This document shows positions 7,338 through 16,185 of a DNA stretch of 64,000 nt, in pieces. This stretch comes from Pseudomonadota bacterium (lineage in GTDB: Bacteria > Pseudomonadota > Gammaproteobacteria > Steroidobacterales > Steroidobacteraceae): the NCBI GenBank assembly GCA_021785405.1, contig JAJYFF010000002.1, positions 1 through 64,000 of the forward strand, written 5' to 3'. Both the position numbers and the translations under genes were made by a program. Positions within the stretch are counted from its first letter, which is position 1, and every line of letters begins with the position of its first letter. Under the pieces are notes generated by a model. The model saw nothing but the letters and a program-made list of their open reading frames with translations. It was not told the origin of the DNA and did not search any database.

Positions 7338-9242
7338 TCAGCCGATCAAGGTGCGCAAGCGCATCGTGCGCGATCCGTCGGTGGTTTCCGCCGCTCGGCG
7401 CAGCAGCGCGTCGGCGTCGGCGACCGGCAGCGCGCGGCTGAACAGGAACCCCTGCGCCTCCTGACAGGCGTTCTCCTGCAGGAACATCAGCTGCGGAAAA
7501 TTCTCGACGCCTTCGGCGGTCACGTCGATCGCGAGCGATTTCGCCATCGACAGGATCGCCATCACGATCGCACGGTCCTCCGCGCAATCGATCAGGTTGG
7601 TCACGAACGAGCGATCGATCTTGAGCCGATCGACGACGAAATGACGCAAGCGCCCGAGGCTCGAGTATCCGGTGCCGAAGTCGTCGATCGCGAGGCACAC
7701 GCCGATCTCCTTGAGCTGGGCGAGCGCGCTCTGCGCCCAGGTCTCGTCCTTCATGATCACCGATTCGGTGATCTCGAGTTCGAGCGTCGCGGGGTCGATG
7801 CCGCTCTCCGCGACGATCGCCGCGACCCGTTGCGGAAACTCGCGCGACGCGAATTGCTGGCCGGAGACGTTCACCGCCATCCGGATCGGGGGCAAGCCTT
7901 GGTCGCGCCAGGCCTTCGCCTGCCGGCACGCGGTGAGGATCACCCACTCGCCCAGTTCGGTGATCAGGCCGGTTTCCTCCGCGACCGGGATGAAATCGAC
8001 CGGGGATACCACCCCGAGCTCGGGATTGGTCCAGCGCAGCAGCGCTTCGAGACCCGCGACCGTGCCGCGCGCGACGTCGAATTGCGGTTGGTACTGGATC
8101 GAGAATTCCCGCCGTTGCAGCGCGCCGCGCATCTTCTCCTCGATCGCGAAGCGGTGGCGCACCGCGGAGTTCATCTGCGGATCGAAATACGCGTAGCTGC
8201 CGGGTCCGCGGCGCTTCGCGAAGTACATCGCGAGGTCGGCGTTGCGCAGCAGGCTGTCCGCGTCCGTGCCGTCGGTCGGATGCACGGCGATCCCGATGCT
8301 CGGGGTGATCACCAGCGAGTGCCGCGCGAGCTGCATCGGCGCTTGCAGTTCGTCGATCAACCGGGATGCGATGACGCCGGCTTCGTCGGCGCTCGCGAGC
8401 TCGGGCAGGATCACCACGAACTCGTCGCCGCCGAGCCGTGCGACGTAGGCCGATGCCGACGCGGCCGCGCCGGCGTGCTCCGGGGAATCGCCTGGACGGA
8501 GCGTGAGCCGGAGCCGCCCCGCGATCAGGCACAGGAGTTCATCGCCGACGCCGTGGCCGAGCGAATCGTTCACGCGCTTGAAGTGGTCGAGGTCCAGGAA
8601 CAGCACCGCCATCGGCGTCCCGGCGCGGCTCGACGCCAGCACCGCGCTTTGCAAACGGCTCGCGCACTGCGATCGGTTCGGCAGGCCGGTCAGCGGATCG
8701 AAGTACGCGAGCTTGACGATCCGATGTTCCGCGCGCCACTTGCTCGCGAGCGAGATCGCCATCTGCCGCACCTCGTGCGGATGGAACGGCTTTTGCAGAT
8801 ACGACAGCTTCTCTTCCGGCGGGACGAGGCGGCCGATCACGGCCGGGTCGGTATCCGAGTACGCGGTGCAGATCGCGATCTCGATCGCAGGATCCAGCGC
8901 CCGGATGCCCGCGGCCGCCCACGCGCCGTCCGGTCCCGGCGGCATGCGCATGTCGAGAAACGCGACCGCGAAGGGTTCGTTCGCGCCGAGCGCGGCGCGC
9001 ACCGCGGCGATCGCCGACTCGGCGTCGTGACAGAACACCACGTCGAACGCGGGCGGGGCGGCGAGCGCCGACGCACCCGCGGCGGCCGAGGACCCGGGGA
9101 ACAACCGGGCCTGCAGATCCCGCATGCGCTCGAGCCCGCCGGGGGCTGCGCCGCCGAGCAAGATCTGCCGGTAGGCATCACGCACGTCGGCTTCGTCGTC
9201 CGCGACGAGGATCCGTATCGGCGCTCTGGTGCGATCAGTCAT
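7338..9242 (-). CDS. Response regulator with GGDEF and EAL domains (cyclic di-GMP turnover)
   Basis: A 634-aa protein. The receiver (about 10-160) has the acidic pair D15/D16, acceptor D97 in FLDMRMPPG and K151 in LQKPF, with an unusual low-complexity insert near residues 30-66. The GGDEF domain (about 178-345) keeps an intact GGDEF at 271-275 but shows no RxxD inhibitory site just upstream. The EAL domain (about 365-615) keeps EALLRW (399-), NVSGQQF, ELEITES, DDFGTGYSS and KIDRSF. Both synthase and phosphodiesterase motifs look active, so the net direction cannot be told. It follows the kinase gene by 18 bp, implying direct phosphorelay control. Confidence 0.93.
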   Translation of the reverse strand: MTDRTRAPIRILVADDEADVRDAYRQILLGGAAPGGLERMRDLQARLFPGSSAAAGASALAAPPAFDVVFCHDAESAIAAVRAALGANEPFAVAFLDMRMPPGPDGAWAAAGIRALDPAIEIAICTAYSDTDPAVIGRLVPPEEKLSYLQKPFHPHEVRQMAISLASKWRAEHRIVKLAYFDPLTGLPNRSQCASRLQSAVLASSRAGTPMAVLFLDLDHFKRVNDSLGHGVGDELLCLIAGRLRLTLRPGDSPEHAGAAASASAYVARLGGDEFVVILPELASADEAGVIASRLIDELQAPMQLARHSLVITPSIGIAVHPTDGTDADSLLRNADLAMYFAKRRGPGSYAYFDPQMNSAVRHRFAIEEKMRGALQRREFSIQYQPQFDVARGTVAGLEALLRWTNPELGVVSPVDFIPVAEETGLITELGEWVILTACRQAKAWRDQGLPPIRMAVNVSGQQFASREFPQRVAAIVAESGIDPATLELEITESVIMKDETWAQSALAQLKEIGVCLAIDDFGTGYSSLGRLRHFVVDRLKIDRSFVTNLIDCAEDRAIVMAILSMAKSLAIDVTAEGVENFPQLMFLQENACQEAQGFLFSRALPVADADALLRRAAETTDGSRTMRLRTLIG

Positions 9243-9260
9243 CGTCGCGCTCCTCGACCG

Positions 9261-11114
9261 TCAAAACACAGCACCCGGTACCCCCTCGCCGAGCGGCAGG
9301 GTCACGTGGATCGCGGCACCGCGACCCGGCCCGTCACTCGTCGCCCAGATCCGTCCGCCGAGCGCCCGAATCGCGTTCGCGCACCAGTGCAAGCCGATTC
9401 CGTGGTTCGTGCTCGGAGATTTCGTCGTGTAACCCTTCTCGAAGATCCGATCGAGATTCTCGGGCGGGATGCCGACGCCGTCGTCTTCGGCCCGCAGGTG
9501 CAGCTGGTCGCGATCCGATTCACGGCGCAACTCGGCCGACAGCCGCAGCGTGCCCGAGTCCTTGCCGGCGTCCCGGACCGCCTCGGCCGCGTTGATGATC
9601 ACGTTCTGCAGCACGAGCCGCAGCGCCGTTCGGGCGATCCGGACCGGCCCGAGCGTCGCCACCGACTCGTCGGTCGCGATGCGCAGCCGCGCCCGGCTCG
9701 CGTCCGGGACGATGTCGAGCGATTGCGAGACCAAGTCCGACAGCTTCACCGTCTCGAGCACCGGACCCGCGTGGGTGGCGCTCCGCAAGTGCTCCGACAG
9801 CGCCGCGCGCATGCCGTCGGCCTGCCGGCGAATGACGTCGAGGTCGGTGCGCGACTCGCGCAGCACGGTGCCGACGTGTCCGCAGCCGAGTTCGATGAAC
9901 TGCGCGAGCTCGGTGCGGCGGCGGTCGTCGCTCCCGCCCTTGGCGAGTTCCGTGGCCGCCCGCTCGAGGTCCTCGAGCGGCACGGTATCGATGCGCTTCG
10001 CGAGCGACTCCGCCCGCACGCCGAGCGGCGTCAGCGCATTCCCGAGATTGTGCAGGACACCCTTCGCCATTTCGGCGATGCCCGCCTCGAACGATTGGTC
10101 GACCAGTTGCCGGCGGGCGTCCGCCAGCTTCTCGACCATCCGGTCGAATTCCCGACCGAGCTGGCCGAACTCGTCGGGGTCGGTGTAATTCAAGCGAGCG
10201 CAGAGGTCCGCGCTCTCGCCGACGGTGACCGCGTGGCGGGTCATCTGCGTGAGCGGGGTCAACACCAGGCTGTTCAACAGCACGACGGCGAGCGCGAGGA
10301 CGACGATCGCGACCACGATGATCGTCGCGGACGCGTATCGAACCGCGGTGAGCCCGCTCATCTCGATGCGTCGCGGGACCTCGACCCGCAAGGTCATCAC
10401 GGGGTGGTGATAGATGTCGTCGAACGAACGGTACACGCGGATCTCGCGCGAGGCATTCACCAGCGGCGCCGCCGGCGGCGCGAACGTCGTCGGCATCGCC
10501 CGCAGGTTCGACTGCGTGCGCGCTTCCAGATCGCGCAGGCGTGCGGGCGTCAGCAAGCGGCCGATGATCACCATCCCGAGCGGCCGCCCACGGCCCGTGC
10601 CGTTCAGGATCGGCGAGCCGGCGATCATCATCACCCCGAGATTCGTCTTCACGAGCCCGCTGACCGCGCGGCCGCTGCCGAGGTCCTTGCGCCACGGAAA
10701 GTCCGCGGGCAGGGCGCCGCGATCGACCAAGCTGCCTTGCAAGGAGAGCTTCGTCGGGATCACGTCGCCGGTCCACGCGAGCGCGCGCCCCTGCAGATCG
10801 ACGATCAGCACGCTGTCGATCTGGATCTGATCGAGCGCGGTGCGGGTGAAATTCGTCGCGACGAACCCGGGATTGCGACCCTGCGCGAACGCGTAGACCT
10901 CGCCCCAATTCGCCCAATCCGTGGCGTCGACCCGCAGCGTCTGCAGGTCGCGTTCGATCGCCAAGTGCACGCACTTCATCGAGGTGCGCGCGTGATCCCG
11001 GTCGAGGCGCCCGAAACTCGGCATCACGACCTGCAGCTGAATCACGATCGCCGCCGCGATCAAGGCCGCGAACAGCAACGCGAGCGAAGCCAGCAGTTTG
11101 ACCCGGATGCTCAT
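9261..11114 (-). CDS. Membrane sensor histidine kinase with a CHASE4-like periplasmic domain
   Basis: A 617-aa protein. TM1 (about 7-27) is followed by a periplasmic region of about 200 residues. Its DATDWANWGEVYAFAQG block is typical of CHASE4 sensors. A second TM (VVAIVVLALAVVLLNS) leads to a HAMP domain and a DHp helix with LHNLGNALTP as the H box. The ATPase part has NVIINAAEAV (N box), DDGVGIP and KGYTTKS, and ends with HGIGLHWCANAIRALGG. It is the first gene of a two-gene operon with the REC-GGDEF-EAL regulator and probably phosphorylates it. The ligand is unknown. Confidence 0.92.
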   Translation of the reverse strand: MSIRVKLLASLALLFAALIAAAIVIQLQVVMPSFGRLDRDHARTSMKCVHLAIERDLQTLRVDATDWANWGEVYAFAQGRNPGFVATNFTRTALDQIQIDSVLIVDLQGRALAWTGDVIPTKLSLQGSLVDRGALPADFPWRKDLGSGRAVSGLVKTNLGVMMIAGSPILNGTGRGRPLGMVIIGRLLTPARLRDLEARTQSNLRAMPTTFAPPAAPLVNASREIRVYRSFDDIYHHPVMTLRVEVPRRIEMSGLTAVRYASATIIVVAIVVLALAVVLLNSLVLTPLTQMTRHAVTVGESADLCARLNYTDPDEFGQLGREFDRMVEKLADARRQLVDQSFEAGIAEMAKGVLHNLGNALTPLGVRAESLAKRIDTVPLEDLERAATELAKGGSDDRRRTELAQFIELGCGHVGTVLRESRTDLDVIRRQADGMRAALSEHLRSATHAGPVLETVKLSDLVSQSLDIVPDASRARLRIATDESVATLGPVRIARTALRLVLQNVIINAAEAVRDAGKDSGTLRLSAELRRESDRDQLHLRAEDDGVGIPPENLDRIFEKGYTTKSPSTNHGIGLHWCANAIRALGGRIWATSDGPGRGAAIHVTLPLGEGVPGAVF

Positions 11115-11297
11115 TGCGATCGTTTTATCCCGGTACGGGCTGCCCGTATGCGTCGAGTAGATCGGCTTACTCCGCGCACTGTCGAGTGGCGAACGCCGAT
11201 GGATGCGGATTTTGCGACGAGGGTCACGGTCCCGCCGCCGGCGCGGCGCGCCCCGCCAGGCGACGCCGATCAGCGCCAGGCTCTGGCGGACCGTGCG

Positions 11298-12113
11298 CTA
11301 GCGCCTGCGGGGCAATGCCGCGCGCAGGAAATCCGTACAGGCCTCGAGCAGCCGCTCGGGTTGGTCGCGATGCGGGGAGTGACCGCAGTCGCGGAGCCGG
11401 ACGAGCCGCACGTCCGGCGCGAGCGCTTGCAGCCGCTCGATCTGGTGCATCGTGCCGTATTCGTCGTCGACGCCTTGGACCGCGAGCGTCGGACAGGCCA
11501 CCCGGGCGGCGTACGCCTCGATGTTCCAGTCGGCGAACGGCGGATGCAGCCAGATGTCGTTCCAGCCGAAGAACGTCCGGTCGACGTCGACGTGGTGGCG
11601 CGACATCCGTTCGCGCAGCGCGGTCGACTCGTAACGCGGGCGTATCGCGGCGATGCTCGCCAGGGTCTGCGGCTCGACGAACAGGTGCGGCGCGATCGCG
11701 ATCACGGCGGCGGGGCGATCGGGAAACGCGCCCGCATGGATCAGCGCGATCGAGGCGCCGTCGCTGTGGCCGACCAGCACGGGATGCTCGACGCCGTGGA
11801 GCGCGAGCACCGCCGGCAGGGTGTCGAGCGCTTCGTCGTGCATGTACGACACCGCGCGTCGCTCACGCAGCGGCGTCGAGCGTCCATTCCCGTAGCGCGA
11901 GTACACGAGCGCGTCGAGACCGGCGGCGGCGGCGAGCCGGTCGGGGAAATCCCGCCACAGGTCGACCGAGCCCAGCCCCTCGTGGAGGAACACGAGCGTC
12001 GGTGCCGACGTTGCGCCGCCACCGAGATGTCGGCATTCGAGGCTCCGGCCGCGCAGCCGGTGCCGATGGCGCGTGGCCCGCGGTCGCGCGCCGCGGGAAC
12101 CGCGCGCGATCAG
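11298..12113 (-). CDS. Alpha/beta hydrolase, probable CTG start
   Basis: An alpha/beta-hydrolase fold enzyme of about 250-272 aa. The oxyanion-hole region is FLHEGLGS, the nucleophile elbow GHSDG, the acid D in QGVDDEYG and the histidine in DCGHSPHRDQP. This family includes esterases and thioesterase- or ester-cleaving enzymes of catabolic clusters; the substrate is not readable. No ATG, GTG or TTG in frame precedes the conserved core, only CTG at 12113 (overlapping the upstream stop as CTGA) and CTG at 12056. I annotate from 12113. It is the last gene of the leftward cluster. Confidence 0.8.
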   Translation of the reverse strand: MIARGSRGARPRATRHRHRLRGRSLECRHLGGGATSAPTLVFLHEGLGSVDLWRDFPDRLAAAAGLDALVYSRYGNGRSTPLRERRAVSYMHDEALDTLPAVLALHGVEHPVLVGHSDGASIALIHAGAFPDRPAAVIAIAPHLFVEPQTLASIAAIRPRYESTALRERMSRHHVDVDRTFFGWNDIWLHPPFADWNIEAYAARVACPTLAVQGVDDEYGTMHQIERLQALAPDVRLVRLRDCGHSPHRDQPERLLEACTDFLRAALPRRR

Positions 12114-12403
12114 TGCGCCTTCGTATAGCCGAGATGCAGCACGATGTGGTCGCCGACCTTCAAGCCGGCGATCGAGCGCGGCGGAAAATGCACCACCAGG
12201 GGCATTCCGTACGAGTCCACGTGGACCATTCCGCTGTGGTGATCGATCCGGGTGATCTTGCCCGGCATCGAATGCTCGCCGCGCACGGCAGGAGCCTGGG
12301 CCGCCGGCGGGTTCGTCGTCGCCGTTGCGCTGCCGGCGGTCGCGATTCCGGCCGCGCCGAACGTCAAAGCCGCGATCGCGGCGCCAATCGACAGAATCTT
12401 CAT
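12110..12403 (-). CDS. Small exported protein of unknown function
   Basis: A 97-aa protein with a signal peptide (MKILSIGAAIAALTFG...ATAGSA). The mature part of about 70 residues has the pattern GKITRIDHHSGMVHVDSYG, FPPRSIAGLKVGD and HIVLHLGYTK, which looks like a small beta-barrel or beta-sandwich. His-rich positions (HHSGMVH) could bind metal, but I see no established motif. The ATG at 12403 has a good ribosome site (GAGGAG). It overlaps the hydrolase start (CTGA) and lies 132 bp after the CoA-transferase gene. Confidence 0.75.
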   Translation of the reverse strand: MKILSIGAAIAALTFGAAGIATAGSATATTNPPAAQAPAVRGEHSMPGKITRIDHHSGMVHVDSYGMPLVVHFPPRSIAGLKVGDHIVLHLGYTKAH

Positions 12404-12535
12404 GGTGCACTCCTCGAGGGCCAGCCGACGGCCCCATTTCAATCGAACGCGGCTCGCGCCGCAAGCCTCGCCGCGCGAGCCCTGCCGCGCCGCGTTAGCC
12501 GTCGCTGCGCTGCGCGGCGGCCGATGCGCGATGGG

Positions 12536-13774
12536 CTAGACGATCTTCCGGGCGGCGAGCGCGTCGATCTCGGCCGCGCCGATCCCGAGGACCTCGCCGA
12601 GCACCGCGCGGGTGTCGGCGCCGAGGGTCGGCGGGGCGTTGCGATAGGCGACCGGCGTCGCCGACAGTCGCAACGGGCTCGCCACTTGCGGCACATGACC
12701 CGCGACCGGGTGAGGCAGGTCGAGGCGCAGCGCGCGGGCGCGGACCTGCGGATCGGCGAACACCGCGTCCAGCGCATTGATCGGCCCGCAGGGGACCTGC
12801 GCGCGCTCGAGCCGCAGCACCCAGTCGGCGGTCGGCCGCGTGACGGACACCGCGCGGATCGCCGCGATCAGGGTCTCGCGGTTCGCCACGCGTGCCGCGT
12901 TCGTCGCGAACCGGGGGTCCGCGGCCCAGCCGGGCTGGCCGAACTCCGCCGCGAGCCGCGCGAACTGCGCATCGTTGCCGACCGCGATGATCATGTGCCC
13001 GTCGGCGGTCGGGAAATCCTGGTAGGGAACGATGTTCGGGTGGGCGTTGCCCATGCGCACCGGCGGCTTGCCGCCGACCAGGTAGTTCATCGCCTGGTTC
13101 GCGAGGCAGGCGACCTGGACGTCGAGCAGCGCGACGTCGATGTGCTGTCCTTCGCCGGTGCGCTCGCGGTGCGCGAGCGCGGCGAGGATGCCGATCGTCG
13201 CGTACAGTCCGGTGAGGATGTCGGTGAGCGCGACGCCGGCCTTCTGCGGTCCGGCGCCGGGCTCGCCGTCCTTCGCGCCGGTGACGCTCATCAGGCCGCC
13301 CATCGCCTGGATCAGGAAGTCGTATCCCGGTCGTGCCGCGTACGGACCGGTCTGGCCGAAGCCGGTGATCGAGCAGTAGACGAGGCGCGGATTCACGGCG
13401 CGCAGCGACTCGTAGTCCAGGCCGTAGGCGCGCAGGCCGCCGACCTTGAAGTTCTCGATCACGACGTCGGCGCGCGCCGCGAGCGCCTGGACGATCTGCC
13501 GGCCCTCGGGCGTCGTGAAGTCGACCGTGATCGACCGCTTGTTGCGGTTCGTGCACAGATAGTAGGCGGCGTCGCCCGCACCGCCGGCCGGATCCTGCAG
13601 GAACGGCGGCCCCCAGGAGCGGGTGTCGTCGCCGTTGCCCGGGCGCTCGATCTTGTACACCGTCGCGCCGAGATCGCCGAGGATCTGGCTGGCCCAGGGG
13701 CCGGCCAGCACCCGCGACAGGTCGAGGACCGTGACGTGCGACAGTGCGGCGGGCGGCGGCGCGGCCGGGTTCAG
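12536..13774 (-). CDS. Class III CoA-transferase (CaiB/BaiF/Frc family), probable CTG start
   Basis: About 412 aa. N-terminal TVLDLSRVLAGPWASQILGD and KIERPGNGDDTR are the CoA-binding signature. FTTPEGRQI, IENFKVGGL, the catalytic Asp in ALLDVQVACL, and a C-terminal VPCGPINALDAVFADPQV follow. It moves CoA between carboxylic acids, which activates a substrate for catabolism; the acid is unknown. The only starts before the conserved core are CTG codons: 13774, overlapping the FAH stop as CTGA, and 13744. I chose 13774 for the coupling. It sits between FAH and the small exported protein. Confidence 0.9.
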   Translation of the reverse strand: MNPAAPPPAALSHVTVLDLSRVLAGPWASQILGDLGATVYKIERPGNGDDTRSWGPPFLQDPAGGAGDAAYYLCTNRNKRSITVDFTTPEGRQIVQALAARADVVIENFKVGGLRAYGLDYESLRAVNPRLVYCSITGFGQTGPYAARPGYDFLIQAMGGLMSVTGAKDGEPGAGPQKAGVALTDILTGLYATIGILAALAHRERTGEGQHIDVALLDVQVACLANQAMNYLVGGKPPVRMGNAHPNIVPYQDFPTADGHMIIAVGNDAQFARLAAEFGQPGWAADPRFATNAARVANRETLIAAIRAVSVTRPTADWVLRLERAQVPCGPINALDAVFADPQVRARALRLDLPHPVAGHVPQVASPLRLSATPVAYRNAPPTLGADTRAVLGEVLGIGAAEIDALAARKIV

Positions 13775-14631
13775 GGCGGCGTGCTCTCGGCGACGACGGG
13801 ATTGCGCAGCGCGCCGATCCCGTCGATCGCGACGACGACCTCGTCGCCGTCGCGCAGCCACACCGGCGGCACCCGCTTCATGCCGACCCCGCCCGGCGTG
13901 CCCGTCGCGATCACGTCGCCGGCGGCGAGCGGGGTCCACGCCGAGATATAGGCGATGAGTTGCGCGACGGGAAAGATCATCTGCTCGAGCCGCGCTGCCT
14001 GCATCACCTGGCCGTTCAGCGTCGTGCGCAAGGTTTGCGCGCCGAGCGGACCGCATTCGTCCGGCGTCGTGAGCCAGGGGCCGAAGCCGCCGGTCGCGGG
14101 AAAGTTCTTGCCGGGCGTGAACTGCGTCGTGTGGCCCTGGAAGTCGCGGACCGAGGCGTCCTGGAAGCACGCGTAGCCCGCGACGTGCGCCCCCGCGTGC
14201 GCCGCGGGGATGTCGCGCCCGCCGCGGCCGATCACCACCGCGAGCTCGCCTTCGTAGTCCAGCTTGTCCGAGTGCCGCGGCTTCACGAGCGGCCGGCCCG
14301 AGCCGACCAGGGTATCGGCGAACCGGGTGAACACGGTGGGGTGCGCGGACTGCGGGCGCGCGGTCTCGAGGCGGTGATCCTCGTAGTTCAGACCGATGCA
14401 GAGGATCTTCGCGGGATTCGGGATCGGCGGCAGCGGTTCGATCTCGTCGAGCCGGTAGTCCGCCGTCGCGCCGCGCACCGCGCGTGCGGCGCGCGCAAGG
14501 CTGTCGCGCGCGAGCAGCGAGCGCAGGTCCGGGAATTCGGGTCCGAGGCGCGGGCCGAGCGCGTAGACGTCGCGGTCGTCGCAGACGCCGAAATCCGCGC
14601 GCCCCGCGGCGATGAAACTGATCAAGCGCAT
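13771..14631 (-). CDS. Fumarylacetoacetate hydrolase-family protein
   Basis: A 286-aa enzyme with the FAH C-terminal fold. The block KILCIGLNYEDH is followed by metal-site residues in DYEGELAVVIG and CFQDASVRDFQ, then GKNFPATGGFGPW and VIATGTPGGVGMKR. Family members cleave C-C bonds or hydrate and isomerise beta-diketo or enol acids, often ring-cleavage products. It begins 20 bp after the MFS gene stop and overlaps the CoA-transferase start, so the three are one operon. This context suggests breakdown of an imported carboxylate, possibly aromatic-derived; I cannot name the compound. Confidence 0.9.
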   Translation of the reverse strand: MRLISFIAAGRADFGVCDDRDVYALGPRLGPEFPDLRSLLARDSLARAARAVRGATADYRLDEIEPLPPIPNPAKILCIGLNYEDHRLETARPQSAHPTVFTRFADTLVGSGRPLVKPRHSDKLDYEGELAVVIGRGGRDIPAAHAGAHVAGYACFQDASVRDFQGHTTQFTPGKNFPATGGFGPWLTTPDECGPLGAQTLRTTLNGQVMQAARLEQMIFPVAQLIAYISAWTPLAAGDVIATGTPGGVGMKRVPPVWLRDGDEVVVAIDGIGALRNPVVAESTPP

Positions 14632-14651
14632 CGCCGCGAATTATAGCGCAG

Positions 14652-15968
14652 CTAGAGCCCCGCGGGCCGCGCCGGCGACTCGATCCGCGGCACGAGCAGC
14701 TGCACGACCAGCAACGCGAGCAGGTACGCGCAGGCGCAATAGATGAACATCGGCAGATAGCTGCCGGTGCGCACGAGCACCTGCGCGGTCAATTCGAGGA
14801 TCGCGAGCCCGCCCAGGTTGCCGAGCAAGGCGCCGAGGCCGACGACGCTGCCGACCGCTTCTTCGGGAAACAGGTCCGCGGCCAGCGCGAACACGTTGGT
14901 GGAGAACCCCTGGTGGGCCGCGAGCACGAGTCCGACGAGCAGCACCGCGTACCAGTAATCGCGGATCTGCAGCACGAACACGACCGGCACGACCGCGACC
15001 GCGCACAGCAACAGCGTGGTCTTGCGCGCGGCGTTCAGGGTCGCGCCGCGGCTCAGCATCCGCGCGGGCAGCACCCCGCCGAACAGCGCGCCGACGGAGG
15101 CGAGCGTGTAGATCACCGCGAGCGGCGGACCGAAGGTCTGCAGGTTCAGGCCGTACTCGCGGTGCAGGAAATCGGGGAGCCAGAACAGCAGGAACCACCA
15201 GACGGCGTCGCTCAGGAACTTCGCGCCGCCGACCGCCCACGCGCGCCGATCCCGCAGCAACACGCTCCAGCGCGGCGGGCGCGCGGCGGGCAGCGCCGTG
15301 GCGGCGATGCGCTGGTGCGGATGCAGCGCCGTCGGCAGCGAACGGTACGCGGCGAACCAGCCGATCACCCACAGGAAGCCGAGACCGCCGGTGATCAGGA
15401 ACGACGCGCGCCAGCCGAACGCGAGCGCGAGCGGCGGCACGATCAAGGGCGTGATGATCGTGCCGAGGTTCGAGCCGACGTTCATGAAGCCGAGCGCGAG
15501 CGCGCGCTCGCGTTGCGAGAACCACGCGGCGATCGTCTTGACCGCGGCCGGCGTCTGGCCGGCCTCGGCGACGCCGAGCAGCACGCGGATCCCGGTGAAC
15601 CCGGCGACCGAGCGCACCGCGGAATTCAGCATCGCGAACAGGCTCCAGGTCGCGACCGCGATCGGGTAGCCGATCCGCAGGCCGACGCGGTCGAGGAACC
15701 AGCCGGCGCCCATGTAGGCGACGATCGACGCGAACTGGAACGCCGACACGATGTGGGCGTAGTCGAGGTCGGTCCAGTGGAACTGCGTCTCGAGGAGGGG
15801 CTTCAGCAGCGCGATGATCTCGCGGTCGACGTAGTTGATCGTGTTGCCGACGACGACCAGGGCGAGGAACGCCCAGCGCAGGTTCATCGCCACGCGGGTC
15901 TGCGTCGCGGTTCCCTCGGCGGCGCGCGGCGCGGGCGTCGTGGGCATCGATACCGTCCCTTCGTCCAT
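14652..15968 (-). CDS. MFS transporter, hexuronate/organic-anion (ACS) type
   Basis: A 438-aa protein with about 12 membrane segments. NTINYVDREIIALLKP in TM1 and the GWFLDRVGLRIGYP loop 2-3 motif match the anion:cation symporter group (ExuT, tricarballylate and phthalate carriers). GVAEAGQTPAAVKTIAAWF is the usual TM4 region. It likely imports an organic anion with protons across the inner membrane. It is first in the leftward cluster (MFS, FAH, CaiB) and diverges from a TonB receptor, so the pair may carry one substrate through both membranes. Confidence 0.9.
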   Translation of the reverse strand: MDEGTVSMPTTPAPRAAEGTATQTRVAMNLRWAFLALVVVGNTINYVDREIIALLKPLLETQFHWTDLDYAHIVSAFQFASIVAYMGAGWFLDRVGLRIGYPIAVATWSLFAMLNSAVRSVAGFTGIRVLLGVAEAGQTPAAVKTIAAWFSQRERALALGFMNVGSNLGTIITPLIVPPLALAFGWRASFLITGGLGFLWVIGWFAAYRSLPTALHPHQRIAATALPAARPPRWSVLLRDRRAWAVGGAKFLSDAVWWFLLFWLPDFLHREYGLNLQTFGPPLAVIYTLASVGALFGGVLPARMLSRGATLNAARKTTLLLCAVAVVPVVFVLQIRDYWYAVLLVGLVLAAHQGFSTNVFALAADLFPEEAVGSVVGLGALLGNLGGLAILELTAQVLVRTGSYLPMFIYCACAYLLALLVVQLLVPRIESPARPAGL

Positions 15969-16046
15969 CCTTTCCCCCCTCCGCGGGCTCTCGCGCCACT
16001 CTAGCAGGTCGACTTCGCCGCGCAGCGACCGCCAGCGCCCAAAGTC

Positions 16047-16075
16047 TTATAACAGAGTTGTATCACATAGGACAA
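16047..16075 (-). promoter_or_regulatory. Probable leftward promoter of the MFS-FAH-CaiB cluster
   Basis: On the minus strand TTGTCC (16075-16070) and TTATAA (16052-16047) are spaced by 17 bp, about 80 bp before the MFS start. It overlaps the rightward promoter, so one regulator could control both directions. Confidence 0.45.
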
Positions 16076-16087
16076 ACATGCTAGGCT
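16058..16087 (+). promoter_or_regulatory. Possible rightward promoter of the TonB receptor gene
   Basis: TTGTAT (16058-16063) and TAGGCT (16082-16087) are spaced by 18 bp. The -10 is a poor match. It is nested in the MFS promoter; the AT-rich stretch TTATAACAGAGTTGTATCAC stands out in this GC-rich DNA. Confidence 0.35.
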
Positions 16088-16185
16088 CAGGCTGGAAATC
16101 AATGGACCGCGTTTGTTGCGCGGTACCGACACACGCGCGCTTCGCGACGGGGCGCGCCATGGGGGGGCTTCCAGTGGGGGTTGCA

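Noticed and set aside
7275-12128. A 1617-codon open frame on the plus strand
   Set aside because: It runs antisense through the kinase, regulator and hydrolase genes and has an Arg-rich, repetitive translation without motifs. Long antisense frames are expected in 70% GC DNA.
15969-16185. A regulator gene between the MFS and TonB receptor genes
   Set aside because: The 217-bp gap contains only promoter-like sequence; no coding signal is visible.
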